A stretch of DNA of 64,000 nucleotides from Kwoniella dejecticola CBS 10117 (Eukaryota > Basidiomycota > Tremellomycetes > Tremellales > Cryptococcaceae): contig NC_089307.1 of the NCBI RefSeq assembly GCF_000512565.2, positions 1,302,001 to 1,366,000 of the forward strand, given 5' to 3'. Shown here one piece after another: positions 45,873 through 58,267 of the stretch; the stretch's first letter is position 1; the number at the start of each line of letters is the position of its first letter. A program made the translations under genes and the position numbers. Below the pieces are notes generated by a model. It was given only the letters and a program-made list of their open reading frames with translations. It did no database searches and had not been told where the DNA came from.

Positions 45873-47798
45873 ATGCCTCTTCCTCCCTTACTCTCATCTA
45901 ACTTACCTCTACCGACCGGCTCTCACTCTGTGGGCTATCTGCCACTCTCGCATAAACCGATCTCGCCCTTCGAACATTCTCATCCGACCCTCAACGATAC
46001 CGGCCTACCAGTTTTGAAGGTGCACGATATTGGCTATTCGGTGTTCTACCCCACGGACACGAAGGGCAAGGCGAAAGGTGTAAGCTGGGTACCCGAGCCG
46101 TTTTGGGGGGTGATTAAGGGGTACGAGTTGTTTCTCAGTGGGAAGACCGGACAGGCCAGTACAAGGTCCATGAGATTTTTAGGTGTGTCCAAGACGAGTC
46201 CAATCTCAAGCCTGACAGAAGGAATTAGGCTGATATACTTGGGTGATAGCGAATACGATAGGATACATTGCTGGACGACTACGAGTGAGCATACCCTATT
46301 CTGTTCCACAATTCACTGAGGATTGGAGTCAGAAGATGCGGTATGGAGATATATGCTCACACGATCATTTGATATATCGTGTCACTCAGATCCCGGTCCA
46401 CCCTTACGCTCCATTACTGTCCCCACCATCCCCATCCCAGAGATATCCTTTGGTAATCTTCTCGCACGGTCTAGCAGGTACACGCCATACCTATTCCCAA
46501 TTCTGCGCTGGACTCGCTTCGGAAGGATACGTCGTCTTAGCTGTAGAACATAAAGACGGGAGTGGTCCAGCTGTGTGTATTACTTCCGACAGAGGCGAAG
46601 GAGAAGGGAAGGTAAAAGAAAATCAGAGTACGGTCCAGCATTATATAAGGCAGAGTGATCTCAAGTGCGTCCCATTCTTCACGTGATCTACCCCTTTTAT
46701 CCAATCATGGTCACGGTCAAGTCCCTTTGACAATCTGGAGTTGTGGTGATAGAGTATTTGTCACGATAGATGGGCTCCAGGTGAAGATAAGTCCTTGACT
46801 CAATTCAGGACCCTACAGTTGGATATACGTTCCAGAGAAATATACGAGGCATATCACAATTTCAAGAGTCTCATTAGTAAAGCGAACGAAGGGGTATTGA
46901 CTGAAGTAGGTAGTAAGGAGAAAGAGAAGGATTTGAGTAAAAAGAAAGACTGGATCGCAAGCTTGAATGGGAAGGTCGATTGCGATGATCTGAGATTGAC
47001 TGGTCATTCCTTTGGCGGAGGTACTGTGGTGAGTAATCGAAGTCTCACTTATATCCTTTCTTTCCTAAGGTTGACCTGAACAACCCCACCTCTGTCAATT
47101 CTCTCGTGTAATCAATCTTATCCAAGACCCAATGATTGATGTTACTGACGCCTCCTCAACAGCTGCACATCCTCCAGACGCCTAGTCCATCTCCGGATTT
47201 GCCGACTTTACCTGTCAAACGAGTCATAGCTCTCGACCCATGGCTTGAACCTATCCCTTTACCATCGTCTAGCACTCAGACACACCCAGCAATGCCTCCT
47301 ATCCTGGTCATAAACTCTGTAGGATTCACTGAGTGGTCGACCCATTTCAAGCGGTTGGCGGGTATGATTAAAGATGCTCAAGGGTCTTTACTTACCGTTG
47401 GAATGGTCGGGCGTGAGTTTGAGCCTATCTTCTCCCGTCTCTGATTAATAATAATCCACTCCAATCATTCGCTTCTTGAAACTCACGTTCGCCACTCGCT
47501 TCACTCTACTCCACGACTCGTTGATGCACAAGCTAACCATTGGGTCGTATTTCTCGATGCAGATCAATCGTTTTCGGATTTCCCCTTATTAGATCCCCGA
47601 TCCCATAACTCCGCCAAGAACCTCTTGAACAAGATCCACGATTTATCAAACGCCTTCTTATCTTCCAAATTAGCTGATTCGGCCGACTTGATAGATAAAA
47701 CTCCTGATGGTGGGTTGATATCGAAGAATGCTGATGGGAAGTTGCTTGGAGGCGACAAAGAGGGGGAGGTCATTGTACATCTTGTTGGAAAAGAGTAG
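45873..47798 (+). CDS. Platelet-activating-factor acetylhydrolase-type lipase
   Basis: Multi-exon, ATG 45873 to stop TAG 47796-47798. Alpha/beta hydrolase of the PAF-AH II / plasma PAF-AH family, which hydrolyses short or oxidised sn-2 acyl chains of phospholipids. Motifs: DIGYSVFYPT, a VPEPFW loop, YPLVIFSHGLAGTRHTYSQF (oxyanion region), VVLAVEHKDGSG, RLTGHSFGGGTV (GxSxG nucleophile Ser), VIALDPWLEP (catalytic Asp) and GHQSFSDFPLL (catalytic His) after the last intron. The triad order is intact. A 34-nt second exon joins IGYIAGRLR to IPVHPYAPLL. No signal peptide, so probably intracellular. The acidic C-terminal tail is short. Confidence 0.9.
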
Positions 47799-48280
47799 AT
47801 CATGAGACGTATAGATAGGCAACAAAACCTGGGATCAGGGGTTGAGATTCAGGACACTCTAGATCATTTACATCAACATGTTCAAGGCAATATACTGTAC
47901 TGTAGACAGAACATTGGCATCCACGATACACAGATACAAGTTTTGACCAGATTATACGTTGTTTGCCACATTATGTATCCCATCGTGGGCTCGCGAATCC
48001 AGATACTGATCTGCTCTCTCTCGTCGTATGATAGTGTATAACGCGCGTTCGGCTACGGATACAATGGATGCATGATCTCGATCCCTCTTCTAGAGGTCCA
48101 GGTCGTCAAATCGTCATTACTGATCGTAGAAATATCATAATCAAAATATACGCACACTCCATCAAGGAGCTGCGGTGATCTCAACTCGAAGGCGCGAGCA
48201 AGGTGAGCAAGTCTTGTTCGACGCCACTCGCGACGTGACATGGCATGGCATGGCTGGCAAAGTGTGCCACGGCAGGGGCA
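47799..48280. other. Intergenic, convergent 3' ends
   Basis: 480 bp; nothing recognisable. Confidence 0.5.
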
Positions 48281-50915
48281 TTAAAACCCGAAATGCTCAT
48301 CTTCAAATTCGATCCCACCACATCCCACTTTCTTCTCGGCCTGCATCCCCCTGATTGAGCTTCGGACATTGGCGATCATGTCTTCCGGCCCACAGGCGCT
48401 GACCAGCATTCCTGATGGGTCAACTCTCATCTTTCCGTAGGTATTGATCGTCTCATCCACGAACGAGTTCAAGAGGATCTCAAAATTCGGTCGAAGGGGA
48501 TTAATGGATATTGTCGATAATGGTAGATTGTATTTCTTCGCCAGACTTGAAGTCGAAGTCGACCAATTCGACGAAGTTGAAGATGAAGAAGGATTTCGAC
48601 ATAGGTATTCGTATTTGGCTTTATCGGCTGCGGAGGGTTGTCTTTTCAATCCTCCATTCGCTTGCAAAGTGAATGTATCTTGTTCAATTTTCCATTCTTC
48701 GATTTGATCATCTGGAAGAAGGTTGAGCGGTGAACTCGCCGGACATCGAGTGACGAAGATCTTTACTCGTAAAGCTGTCGGGTTCGGTCGTTTCTCTCCC
48801 CGCCGACGTCCTTCCAAGCATTGTATCTCCCATTGTTTAGCTTCATTCACCAAACCAAGTAAAGTGCTCGTCAGCGGTTTGGCAGTATCTTCGGTTCGTA
48901 CCATCCAGATCAAGTCTATCGTTCGAGCTCTGACGACTCCGGAAGAAGCTCTCGAGACTAAATCTTGAGCCAGCGCCAGAGACTGGGTAATTCCTGATCC
49001 ACCGGCGATTAGGACGACGGAAGAGAATGACGGAGCGAGGGTGTTACCCAAGCCGCCATAAGGTCCTTCAAGAATGATGGTAGCTTGATTCCGACCGCCT
49101 TCAGCTCGATCTTCGAAATCGGATGAACGCTGAGCGAGCTCATATAGGCTATTGGTCCAGTCTCCGGCCCGCTTGCACATGAGGACCAATCCTTCGCCAT
49201 TGGGCGCAGAAGCGATAGTGAATGGATGCGACTCGAAAGCTTTCGATAAGCCCAGAGCAGGGATTCGGATCCGAACGTGTTGGCCCGCTCTCCAGCCTGT
49301 CTTGAGGGCGGGTATGGTGACGACAGTCGTACCTGCCCCAGGAAGAGCTTGGAGTTCCGCATGAGCGAGACGCGTTTTGGTGAGCGAGCAGAAGATCGAA
49401 ATGAGGTAGATCACCATAGCTGCGACGCTAAAAGCAAAAACCGACTTGTAAGTTCAGGGTTCAAGCTCACATGGGTAAATTCACGCTTACCAGAATGGCA
49501 CAGCTACAGCAACATGCAAAGCCAGACCAACCAGCAGTCCGACGATGCCGACGAAATGGCATATCTGGATGTCCGAAGTCAACTCAGCTTGCGACCCAAA
49601 TACGAGCGGTACTTCTTGTTGCTTACCTCGAATACACCATGCCAGGCCTTCCTTACCCAAGGAAGGGAAGTGACGACGATCAGTACCAGTGCAAAGTAGG
49701 CTAGCAGACCCCACATGGCAAATGGCTTTGCAGCGTACGCAGAGAATTTCCCGGCGACTGTCCATTTGTACACTACGATATGGCGATGGGTCAGCAGGAC
49801 TTCATGGAAGTGTGACGCAGAAGATTGGGAGAAGAGATGTGGGCGCACATTGGACTAGACAAGACTTACTGTAAGCAGCACCGTGAATGGTGGAAGCCAG
49901 AAAGACCACCCTGCCCACAATCTTGTGATACACCTTCAGCCTCTCATAGCCCTTCCCAACGCACAGTCCGATGATATTACCCCTTACGCCCAGCGCCACG
50001 GTCAAAGGGATCTGGGCAGTTGCAACTAGACCCGATCTCATCCAATCTGACCCATATCCTTTATCTTTTGACGCCGGCGATAAATCCGACTTCCATATCA
50101 GTGCGAATCCGTTCAGGACTAGATAGCCTATTACCAAGTACAATTGAGGTAAGGTGAGGAACGATTTCAGGTGGCTGGGTAAGATTGATAAAGGTGTGAG
50201 GAACTGGAATGTCGAGGAGAATGGTAAATGGTTGAGTAAGGGTATTATGTGTGGCGGAGGATAATATATCGGACTGGGGAAGCTTGACGAAGAGTCTAAG
50301 GTGTTGGGCGAGAGTGATTTCTCATCGAAGGCGGAGGCGGAGCTGAATGGGTCTTTCTTCGAGCATGTGTCGGGTGTAGTGGAGGGTGAGCTGATTTCGA
50401 TTCGAGAATTTCTACCTTTTCGCAAGTACCAGCCTTGGGAAAGATCGCCTCCGGATACTTCTCGTTTTGGTTGGAGAGACTCCAGTGATTGTTGAGAGTA
50501 AGGGTATATCCTGACTGATGCATTCTTCTTGCTCCTCGAAGAGGAGGAGGAGGAGGGAAGAGAAGCGAACAGACGAGCTAAGAATCGAGGGTGAGAGATG
50601 ATCATGCATAGTACAAGCAGACCGGCGAAAGCCAGATAAAGGTTTCTGGGCATGGTACCTGTAGATCGAAGGGTCAGCGAATGAGTTAAGGGCTGCACCG
50701 TGCCGATAATTATGTTGGGTGACAAGACCAGTCAACTTACTGTCCATTCCCATCTGGTCATTTTTCTGCTGTTCGACAATCTCCGTCATGTTCACCTCCT
50801 TCCCCGTAGCTACAGGTACGACGGCGGCAACGGTCTGAGTCGCAGCATGGATATCGAAGGTGACTGATGCGCCGTACAGCACACTCGCCAGAGAGGGATC
50901 TCCCATGAGCGGCAT
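48281..50915 (-). CDS. Ferric/cupric reductase, FRE family
   Basis: Five exons, ATG 50915 to stop TAA 48283-48281; about 770 aa. Plasma-membrane metalloreductase moving electrons from NADPH through FAD and two b-haems to extracellular Fe(III)/Cu(II). Seen: paired haem histidines 14 apart in two helices (VYHKIVGRVVFLASTIHGAA and ICHFVGIVGLLVGLALHVAV), FAD motif SHPFTIASAP, NADPH-binding LIAGGSGITQSLAL, and C-terminal LVSACGPEDMIANVRSSIRG. The first exon is extracellular and short. Exon junctions checked at 49870, 49620 and 49490 (TTTTTAG/C acceptor). A long Ser-rich cytosolic loop (LPSSSSSSRSKKNASVR) lies early in the protein. The terminal Cys of the CGPED motif, conserved in FREs, is present. 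Substrate unknown. Confidence 0.9.
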
Positions 50916-51503
50916 TATGGGAAAGAGCAGGAAGTCTGACTATTGCGAAAAGGGGGTGGGAGTGGAGAGGGACCAGGGATCGTTGATTAATGAGTGTCTT
51001 GTCTAAAAGAGCGACTGTTGTTGATGACTTGTGAGTCGTGATATGGCAGTTCTTGCTATCGGAACTGTATCATCGATGCTGTGTGTCGTATTGATACGAT
51101 ACGATAAGGACAGCTGCGAGAAGACAGGTCAGTACATGCTTTTAGGAGTGCGAAGTTGGCTCAAGGGCGAGAGATGAACTTCTATATATATGATCAGACT
51201 TTGACTTACCTGCAAATCGGCCCGTGAATATCGGTGCACAGTATTGGTAGATGTCAAAGGTGAAAGGTCAAAGTGAAACTGCTAGGAGATGGATGATTGA
51301 TTGGTGTATTCACAATGTCCGAGCGCTTTGTTGAGGAACAAACAAGGTTCAAAAGACCTAAAGGAATTCTAGAATTGATCGATGACTTTGGATGTCGATA
51401 TCGTTGATTGATCAAAGCTAGTAGAGAAGAACAAAGGCCTTCCCATTCGATGTTCTCAAGTGACCTGCACTCGATACTTGATTTCTTGGGGGGCACAAGG
51501 GAT

Positions 51504-51535
51504 GAAGGAAGGAAGGAAGGAAGGAAGGAAGGAAG
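51504..51535 (+). repeat. GGAA tetranucleotide microsatellite
   Basis: Seven to eight perfect GGAA/GAAG units. Confidence 0.9.
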
Positions 51536-52079
51536 ATGGTCCCAATCTTCTGGATCCTTGACGAACTTGACAAAGACGTTCCTGCGCCTCTTCTAATCGT
51601 CTAATTTTCTGGAAAGACGGTCCTTCAAATCCAAATACAATGGCAAGATGGAACCAATCAACCTCTTGCCCAATCAACCAAAATATCAATGAACAAAGTC
51701 AAAGCGTGAGAACTGCTAAGCAATTATAGTATCAATCGCACCTGCCCGTAACTCGATTTCACGTCACGTCGGGTTCCTTTTTCTTGGCTTTCTTTTAAGC
51801 TGTTAAGCTGTTTCGGAGTAATTCAACTCTCTTTTTGTGATTCCCTTAGCTTTCCCCCTCGCACAAGCACAGTGTTTCAGGGTGATGATGACTATTCTAC
51901 GCCAAAGTGACGTAAAGTGAAGACGCGTTTCATGCGGCTAAGGTCAAGTTGGGAATCAGCCTAAAGAGGCGCTTTTTCGTGAGCTGAAGCATTTGGTATT
52001 TGATGAAGCAATGGCGCATACGCACATATTGTACATATCAAGATGACGAAAACCATTGATGCTGTATGTTGTACGCTGT

Positions 52080-52155
52080 ATATACTATACTCTTTACTCT
52101 TTACTCTTCGCTCTATGTTCTATGTTCTATACTCATCGCTCTATATTCTATGTTT
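52080..52155 (+). repeat. Degenerate CTCTATGTTCTATRTT repeat
   Basis: Overlapping imperfect copies of CTCTTTACTCTTTACTCTT and CTCTATGTTCTATGTTCTAT, just past the aminopeptidase stop. Confidence 0.6.
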
Positions 52156-52163
52156 CACACATG

Positions 52164-54444
52164 TTATATGTCCCCCCAATATCGCACAGGACCAGACAAC
52201 CATTCCCCATTCCATCTCCCTTCCCGATCCTTGGTCAATGCAAAACAATCTTCCAACCTCACCCCAATCCCTTTCAGGCCATTCACCTTCTTGCCGCCTG
52301 AAGGGAGGTATATTCCGGGTTCCAAACTGAACACATTCCCTTCTTCGATCTGGTTACGACCTTGAGCACCTTGGATGACATAAGGCGACTCGTGTCCCTC
52401 GAGACCTATCCCGTGTCCCAGCCTGTGTGTGAAGATACTGAAATCAATGTCGTTACTGCTATGTTGGTCTTGGTCCTGGTCTCGGTCTTGCTCCGCAGAG
52501 ACGTGATCCTTCTGCTTGTTCTTCCAATTCGATACGACATCTCGAGCCGATTTGTCTAGGTCGCCAAATGTCAAAGACTCATTGTATTTTTGCGAAAGTA
52601 GGAGCTCGTAAGGTGCTTTTTGGGCTTGCCGGACGATTTCCCAAAGTTCGATGTGCGATTTAGGGATTTTAGATCCGGGCAGAGCGAAAGTCTGAAGATG
52701 AATATATGGTCACGAAGTAAGCAGACTGAGCGATATTTCAGGATACGCGACTGGATGACACAGGAATGGGCACTGTCGACACCCTTGATACACAAGTACT
52801 CACTCTGGTGATGTCGGACACATATTCTCCCCATTTCCCACCAGCGTCGATCAACACCAAATCCTCTTTGGTCAACACACGGTCCGTACCTGATCCATGA
52901 GGCAGGGCGGCGTTCTCTACGAAGGCAGAACCGACAGCACATATGTCAATAAGACTATTACGAGTGCGAGGGCAGGACGGAAAGACGTGGTAGGTGAATG
53001 ATCCTTCTGTCAAGGAAGACAGGCGACAAAAATGGGATTGTTTACCCTTACTCACCTCCGAATAGTACCAACCCTTCACCACCCACTAACCCAGTCTTCG
53101 CCATCTCCTCCTTGAGTATCTGACTAGTTTGCGACTCGCTTATCCCGAAGTACATCCTCTCTCTCGTCTTTCGTATAGCATGTAAGGTAAACTACCATCG
53201 GATCTCAGCAAATCAGCCTCGCCTCGCCTCACTTCACTTCATTTCACTTCACTTCGCGCGGAAGCGGACGCGGACACGGACTGTTCAGACAGCCTCAAGC
53301 TTGCATTACCTTGCGAAGGATCGAGATTGACAGACAGTGTCAAGCGAGAATGCCCAACTCACCTGATTAGCGCACCTCAATAACCCAATCTCCCATTCAT
53401 TCTTCTTCTCCCTTATCCGCCTTATCTCACTTTCCAACCCTTGCTGATTCTCCTGCATCACACCTCTTAGACCCCTAGCTACGAACTCTCTAGTATTATC
53501 ATCCAGCACAAATGAGGTCGAGTTGGAGTCCACGCCCGAGTCTGCCCTTTTGACTTTATCTTTCAGACCCTCCTTGAGAATCTGATAAGGCGATTGATCC
53601 TCCCTCCATTCTATCCACCGAATCCTCTCGCGTACTTCCTCAGGGAGAGAATCAACTATCAACTTGGCTCTTAACGCCTCAAAAGACGGAGTTAGTAGAG
53701 TGATATTAGAATCGAAATAGGAACTGGAAATTGCGATTAAGAAGGGTCGTTCAGATAAAAACCATTGATCCGTTGAAAAGCCACCCAGGAAATAATATGC
53801 CGAAGGGGACGGCTCGGATATCCACATGCTCCCCTTAGGTAGGATTGCCGATAATTTCTCGAGACGGTCGGTGTAAGTCCCAGGAGGTGGAGTGAGTAGG
53901 CGTTGGCATGATGATACGAAGTCGGGATTCAATTCTGGAGTTGGGTACGTATTAGGATTGTTGGTCAGGTAGGAAGTGTACTGAGTGAGATCAAAGAGGG
54001 AAGTTCGGGTGTGTGACTGTAGTAAGTACTGGATAGTACAGATGACCAGGACAGACATGGCGAAAAGGCTGATCCTGCGTCGGGTCAGTGAATGTCGTAT
54101 TTTCGAGTGGGGTGAGGTCGAGCCAGGATGAGAATAGGCTCCCCTCTGTCGTAGCAAAGGTAGCAGAGCGATTCAGGGAGCAGGTCAGCTCCTATATTCA
54201 TCATTCAATTGTCCCAATCTCAGAGATTTAAGAATGGGCGATGAACGGAATTGATTCTGGCTGAGCTAAGAAGACTCACCGTTCCAGGCTTTTCATATAC
54301 AGGTAACAATCCTCCATAGTCCCGAACTCTAGGCGGAACACGATCCCACTCCGACTGCTTCTCGTCTATGCAAGGCTTCACAGAAAGTCTATCTAGTTGT
54401 TTCTTGTCCAATACCTGCGATCGAGTATCCCTAGGTCCTTCCAT
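52164..54444 (-). CDS. Membrane-anchored Xaa-Pro aminopeptidase, M24B
   Basis: Six exons. The first two are 54444-54280 and 54145-53363 and join KPGT to RGAYSHP in phase 0. A cytosolic N-terminus of about 90 aa with basic RRRISLF is followed by one signal-anchor (AMSVLVICTIQYLLQS), then an N-terminal creatinase-like domain (SMWISEPSPSAYYFLGGFST). The catalytic pita-bread domain has all five dimetal ligands: LIDAGG (Asp), VSDITR (Asp), THRLGHGIGLEGHE (His), NVFSLEPGIY (Glu) and GVRLEDCFAL (Glu). It cleaves N-terminal residues preceding proline. Yeast aminopeptidase P proteins are usually soluble, so a type II membrane form is unusual. Start MEGPRDTRSQ is the best ATG in the first exon; an upstream in-frame ATG exists. 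Confidence 0.87.
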
Positions 54445-55002
54445 CAGATCGATGCTTGTGTGGGTACCAGTGCTAGGCAGGTCATGCCGAGGTGAGAAGA
54501 CCTCTTCGCAAAGATGAGGTGGTATGCAGAACATGTCGTCTTCGATGACGAGGACCAATGCCAAAATACAATGGTCTTCTAGATTTCCAATAAGGTGCAT
54601 CAGTGCATGGTACATCACATGGTATACAGAGAGCGGGACTTGTTGTCTCTCATTGATCCCGACCTCTCCGTCATCGATCCTCACTCGCTCAACTCCGACA
54701 AAGGAACGACAACGGAATCAGTTCTGACTCGGCAACAGGCGGCCTTGAGTAAAGTGGAGGTCGTCCACCTGTTCTCAGAAGTCACATAGCATGAAATGCA
54801 TGAACTGTCCTGATTGTCCACTTCCATTCCATTTCTGCTTTGTTTTATACTGCTGGCTTCTTATTGTATTGAGAAATTGACGGAGATGGTGATTGAGCTC
54901 TTTTCCCGAAATATATTATAACGATGGATGTCTATCCTTTATACTACTTTTTTTACCAGCCATGAAATTCTTACAATTGTCCTATGTTCGGCGAACTGGT
55001 GA
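54445..55002. other. Intergenic with aminopeptidase 5' leader
   Basis: 560 bp. The open frame at 54445-54684 continues the aminopeptidase frame and may be leader or extended N-terminus; otherwise empty. Confidence 0.5.
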
Positions 55003-58000
55003 TTATACGACAGATTCGGCTAGATAGTGAAAAGGTCAGCGCACACCCTCGAGCGTCATTACAAATTGCGCAAGACTACTCACTGTCATCGAATGGGTTT
55101 TGAGCTGTATCACAAGGCAAAATAAGCTTAGTTCAAGGCTTTAAGAGAAGAATCGAACTTACGATCATATGGGAACTTTCTAACCGCGACGTCACCGCCA
55201 TAGGTAGTGGGATCCCACGAGACCTGAGTCTGCTCAGCATGTCTATTCAGCCGTCGTCCTCTGTTATGCGTCCAAAGCTAGGAGCGATGGGAAACTTACG
55301 AGGTCAATTTGTCCGGTGGCTTGCTGGCTGCCAAAGGTGTATACATCGCTCACATCCCCACCTTCGTAGTCGATCCTGATCTGTTGAGAAGATTGTCTGG
55401 AAGGATCATTCAGCAGGTAGTTGTGAGGAGCCAGTATCATCCCTCCTTGTGCCGTTGTGAAAACGGTCTATTCACATCATCCAGAAGCATTAGTCTATCG
55501 ATCGATGCTCAAACGGTTTTACGACTGCAGCTCACGTTGGGTAAGTCCCCTGTGTGGGGTACGTGGTGCATTCCGAGATTGAACCACATGACCCTATTCC
55601 GGTACAATTAGCTATAATGTACACACTGTTTGGTGAGACTTTCACTCACAAGTCCTCTTGTACAAGCTTCTCCCCGTCGAAGAATTTGTCGAAATTGACC
55701 TAAGATTGTTTGTGCATTCAGCCAAACGCGTCGTTCCTATGGCAAACGGGGCTTACAAGAGGGTTAGCGGTATCGTAATCATTCCAAGCATTCGAAGCCC
55801 TGAGCTCGGAGTCTTTCTGCTTGGTCACGTAGTACGCATGGGTTGCGAAGCCTAATGCGGGTGAGATCAGCAAGGGTGCAAACTCAGCGAAGACGTAGCA
55901 CGTACCGGCAGCGTTAAGCAGGTTACTGGAGTTGGTTATCGTCAAATGCATTCCTGCACCGCCTCGACTAGGCATGATCTTGTACCCTCTTGGCTCTCCG
56001 AATTTGTTGGGAGCATCCTTGTTGACTATAATGACTTGCTCTTGGGCATTGGCAGACCAATTCTGCGTGAGTAGCTCAGGTCAGCCCTCATCAGAGCTAC
56101 CATGTAAGTCTGCCTAATCAGATACACACCATTTTGCCGTCATCTTCGGACTCGACCTCTTTTCTGACCATGTGCATTGTGTTTCTAGTCCCGTTTTTCC
56201 ATTTGTATGACTTCTCGATAGGTTCAATAACATGCTTCACGAGGGTGTTGTTGGTTCCGAGAATATCGAAGTCGACTTTGTAGTTGAGCGCATGATCGTG
56301 CATGGAGCCGGAAAGCTACAGATAAATCATCAGCATCATCGTGCTGCAATTGTGGAAGAACGACTTACTCCGTCATGAATGTGGTACCCATATTCATCAT
56401 TTTTGGCGTAATAAGCGGACTGGATATAACCGGAAGCTCGAACGACAGTCTCAATAGTACCATCCATATAGAAGTTGTAGTCGAAGTTATAGTCGTAGTT
56501 ACCGACGGTTGAGATACTTCTTACAGTCAAAGCGATACCTTTGGTCACGGACACGTAAGAGCTGGTTGAATGCCTTTGGATAGGATGGTTGAGATCTGCT
56601 TCGAAGATGGAGATACCACATCGGTGAGACTGCCGATCCAAATCTCGAAATGAGTATTCATTGCTCGATTTACACCTGGCCAGGGGTGCAGACTTACCTT
56701 GGAGACTTCGGAAGCATGGAAGCTGGTGTTCACGCAATGAGCGTAGAGAGGCATGTCATAGCCGGGTACTTGGGAGAATGCGTAGGGACCAAAGCCGTAG
56801 AAGGTATCCATATATGAGGTTCCAGATTGAACGGGGTCGTTACCAGCATAATGGGCGATTGCCTCTTGAAGACCGAGCTCATAGATGATCCTTTGGCCTT
56901 TGTATCGGATATCATACAATCTCATACCGGTATCACGGGTAAATCTGCATATACAAAGTCAGCCTTCACCCAGGAACCGTGTATGTAGGTTACGCTCACG
57001 TAAGATAAAAGGTGAAGTCCATCCATTCCACGTATTTGTTATCCTCGTCGATCTTGAATCTTTGTCCGCCGGGCTGCACACTCATAGGTGGAGCTTCGTC
57101 TTCGAGGCACAACTTCTTCCCAGTTCGGTCGGTTTCAATCCAGCTTCCAGGCATGTTGGGTGTATACTTCTCAAAACCGGAAGATTGCCAGGCGGATCGG
57201 AATTCGTCAACCGATTTGTAGTACTCATCGCCGTACAGGATGCCCATAAGAGACCATTTTGACTTATCTCGTCCCGTGATGTCGAATTGCATGTAAAGAC
57301 CTTGGGGAAGAAGGGTCTCTCCATCGAAATTTATGGAGCCGTGATTCATTTCCAAAGTTGGTGGAATCCGCCAGAAGCCCACCTGAGGAACCAGAATATC
57401 ATGTCAGCTTCAACATCGTATTCGAACCACAGAAAGCGACATACCCAATCGATCACCCGATCATTTCCATTTTCGTCAGTCTCATGCCAAAGTGGATCAA
57501 TACCCCATATATCGAAGGTATTCTCGAGATCTTCCTCGGATTCGATTGTCGCTATCCGGCCAGTCAGGTAAACGACTCTCCAAGCTTGACAGTCCTACTA
57601 GCTGGCAACAGATAGACATACCATTCAGAAGATCGTTGATGATATCTTTCATCTCCAAAGCAGTGTCTGTGAAGAGGCCACTGTGGATATCTCGTCAGCT
57701 CAAGTCGAACTTTTCGAAGCAAGAAGTGACTTACTAATGACCATCGATATCATAGACTCGAATTTTGGCGTCCGGACTGTGAGTTCCGAAAGTATAGGGG
57801 TAGTACATCGAATCGTTGGTTATGGGGATCGGACCGACAACCCAATCTTGCGCATACGGTTCTTCCGTTGCGCCAAATAACAGACTAGCTACAGCCCATC
57901 TGTCGGGTTTCTCTCCGTCGCCATCCAGATAGCCCAATGCGTCCGTCTTGTTGGGCGGAAGAATATCAACTACCAGAATGGTGTTGTCCCATGCACCTGC

Positions 58001-58267
58001 ATCATCGACAGCAGTGAGGTTGAGATCATCCTGAGAGTGAAGGAAACCAATGACGTCTGCAGCCTCGTCATTGCTGAGCGAGTTCCAGATGTTATGCTTG
58101 GGAGCGGTGGTGCTGGGAGAGGAGGATGAGGTGTCAGTGGAATCGGTCGGAAGGTCTCGCCGAGCATTGGGTCTCCAGCCTGGTCGGCGAATGGAAGATA
58201 TCTTAGGATTGGGGAGAGCGAGTGCGCCTCCTAACAAGGCGAGGAGGGGTAGTGTAGAGGACCACAT
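55003..58267 (-). CDS. Secreted copper amine oxidase (TPQ-dependent)
   Basis: Multi-exon (at least 12 exons), ATG 58267 to stop TAA 55005-55003. Signal peptide MWSSTLPLLALLGGALALPN. Oxidises primary amines to aldehydes, releasing ammonia and hydrogen peroxide. The topaquinone Tyr lies in TVGNYDYNFDY (T-x-x-N-Y-D). Copper His ligands: MHDHALNYKVDFDI (His-x-His) and HHVPHTGDLPN. Catalytic Asp in YMDTFYGFGPYAF. Other blocks: ITGRDKSKWSLMGILYGDEY, MRLYDIRYKGQRIIYELGLQ, DLVMWFNLG, MILAPHNYLLND. The C-terminus ends FDDTESVV. In fungi such enzymes serve growth on amines as nitrogen source. All cofactor residues are intact. Several HGATAR sites lie upstream. Confidence 0.92.

Larger units (their letters stand above)
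50916..52163. promoter_or_regulatory. Long intergenic with GGAA microsatellite
   Basis: 1.25 kb between same-strand genes; it holds the FRE promoter and the 3' flank of the next gene. No gene supported. Contains GGAA repeats (51504-51535) and CTCTATGTTCTATGTT-like repeats at 52080-52155. Confidence 0.5.
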
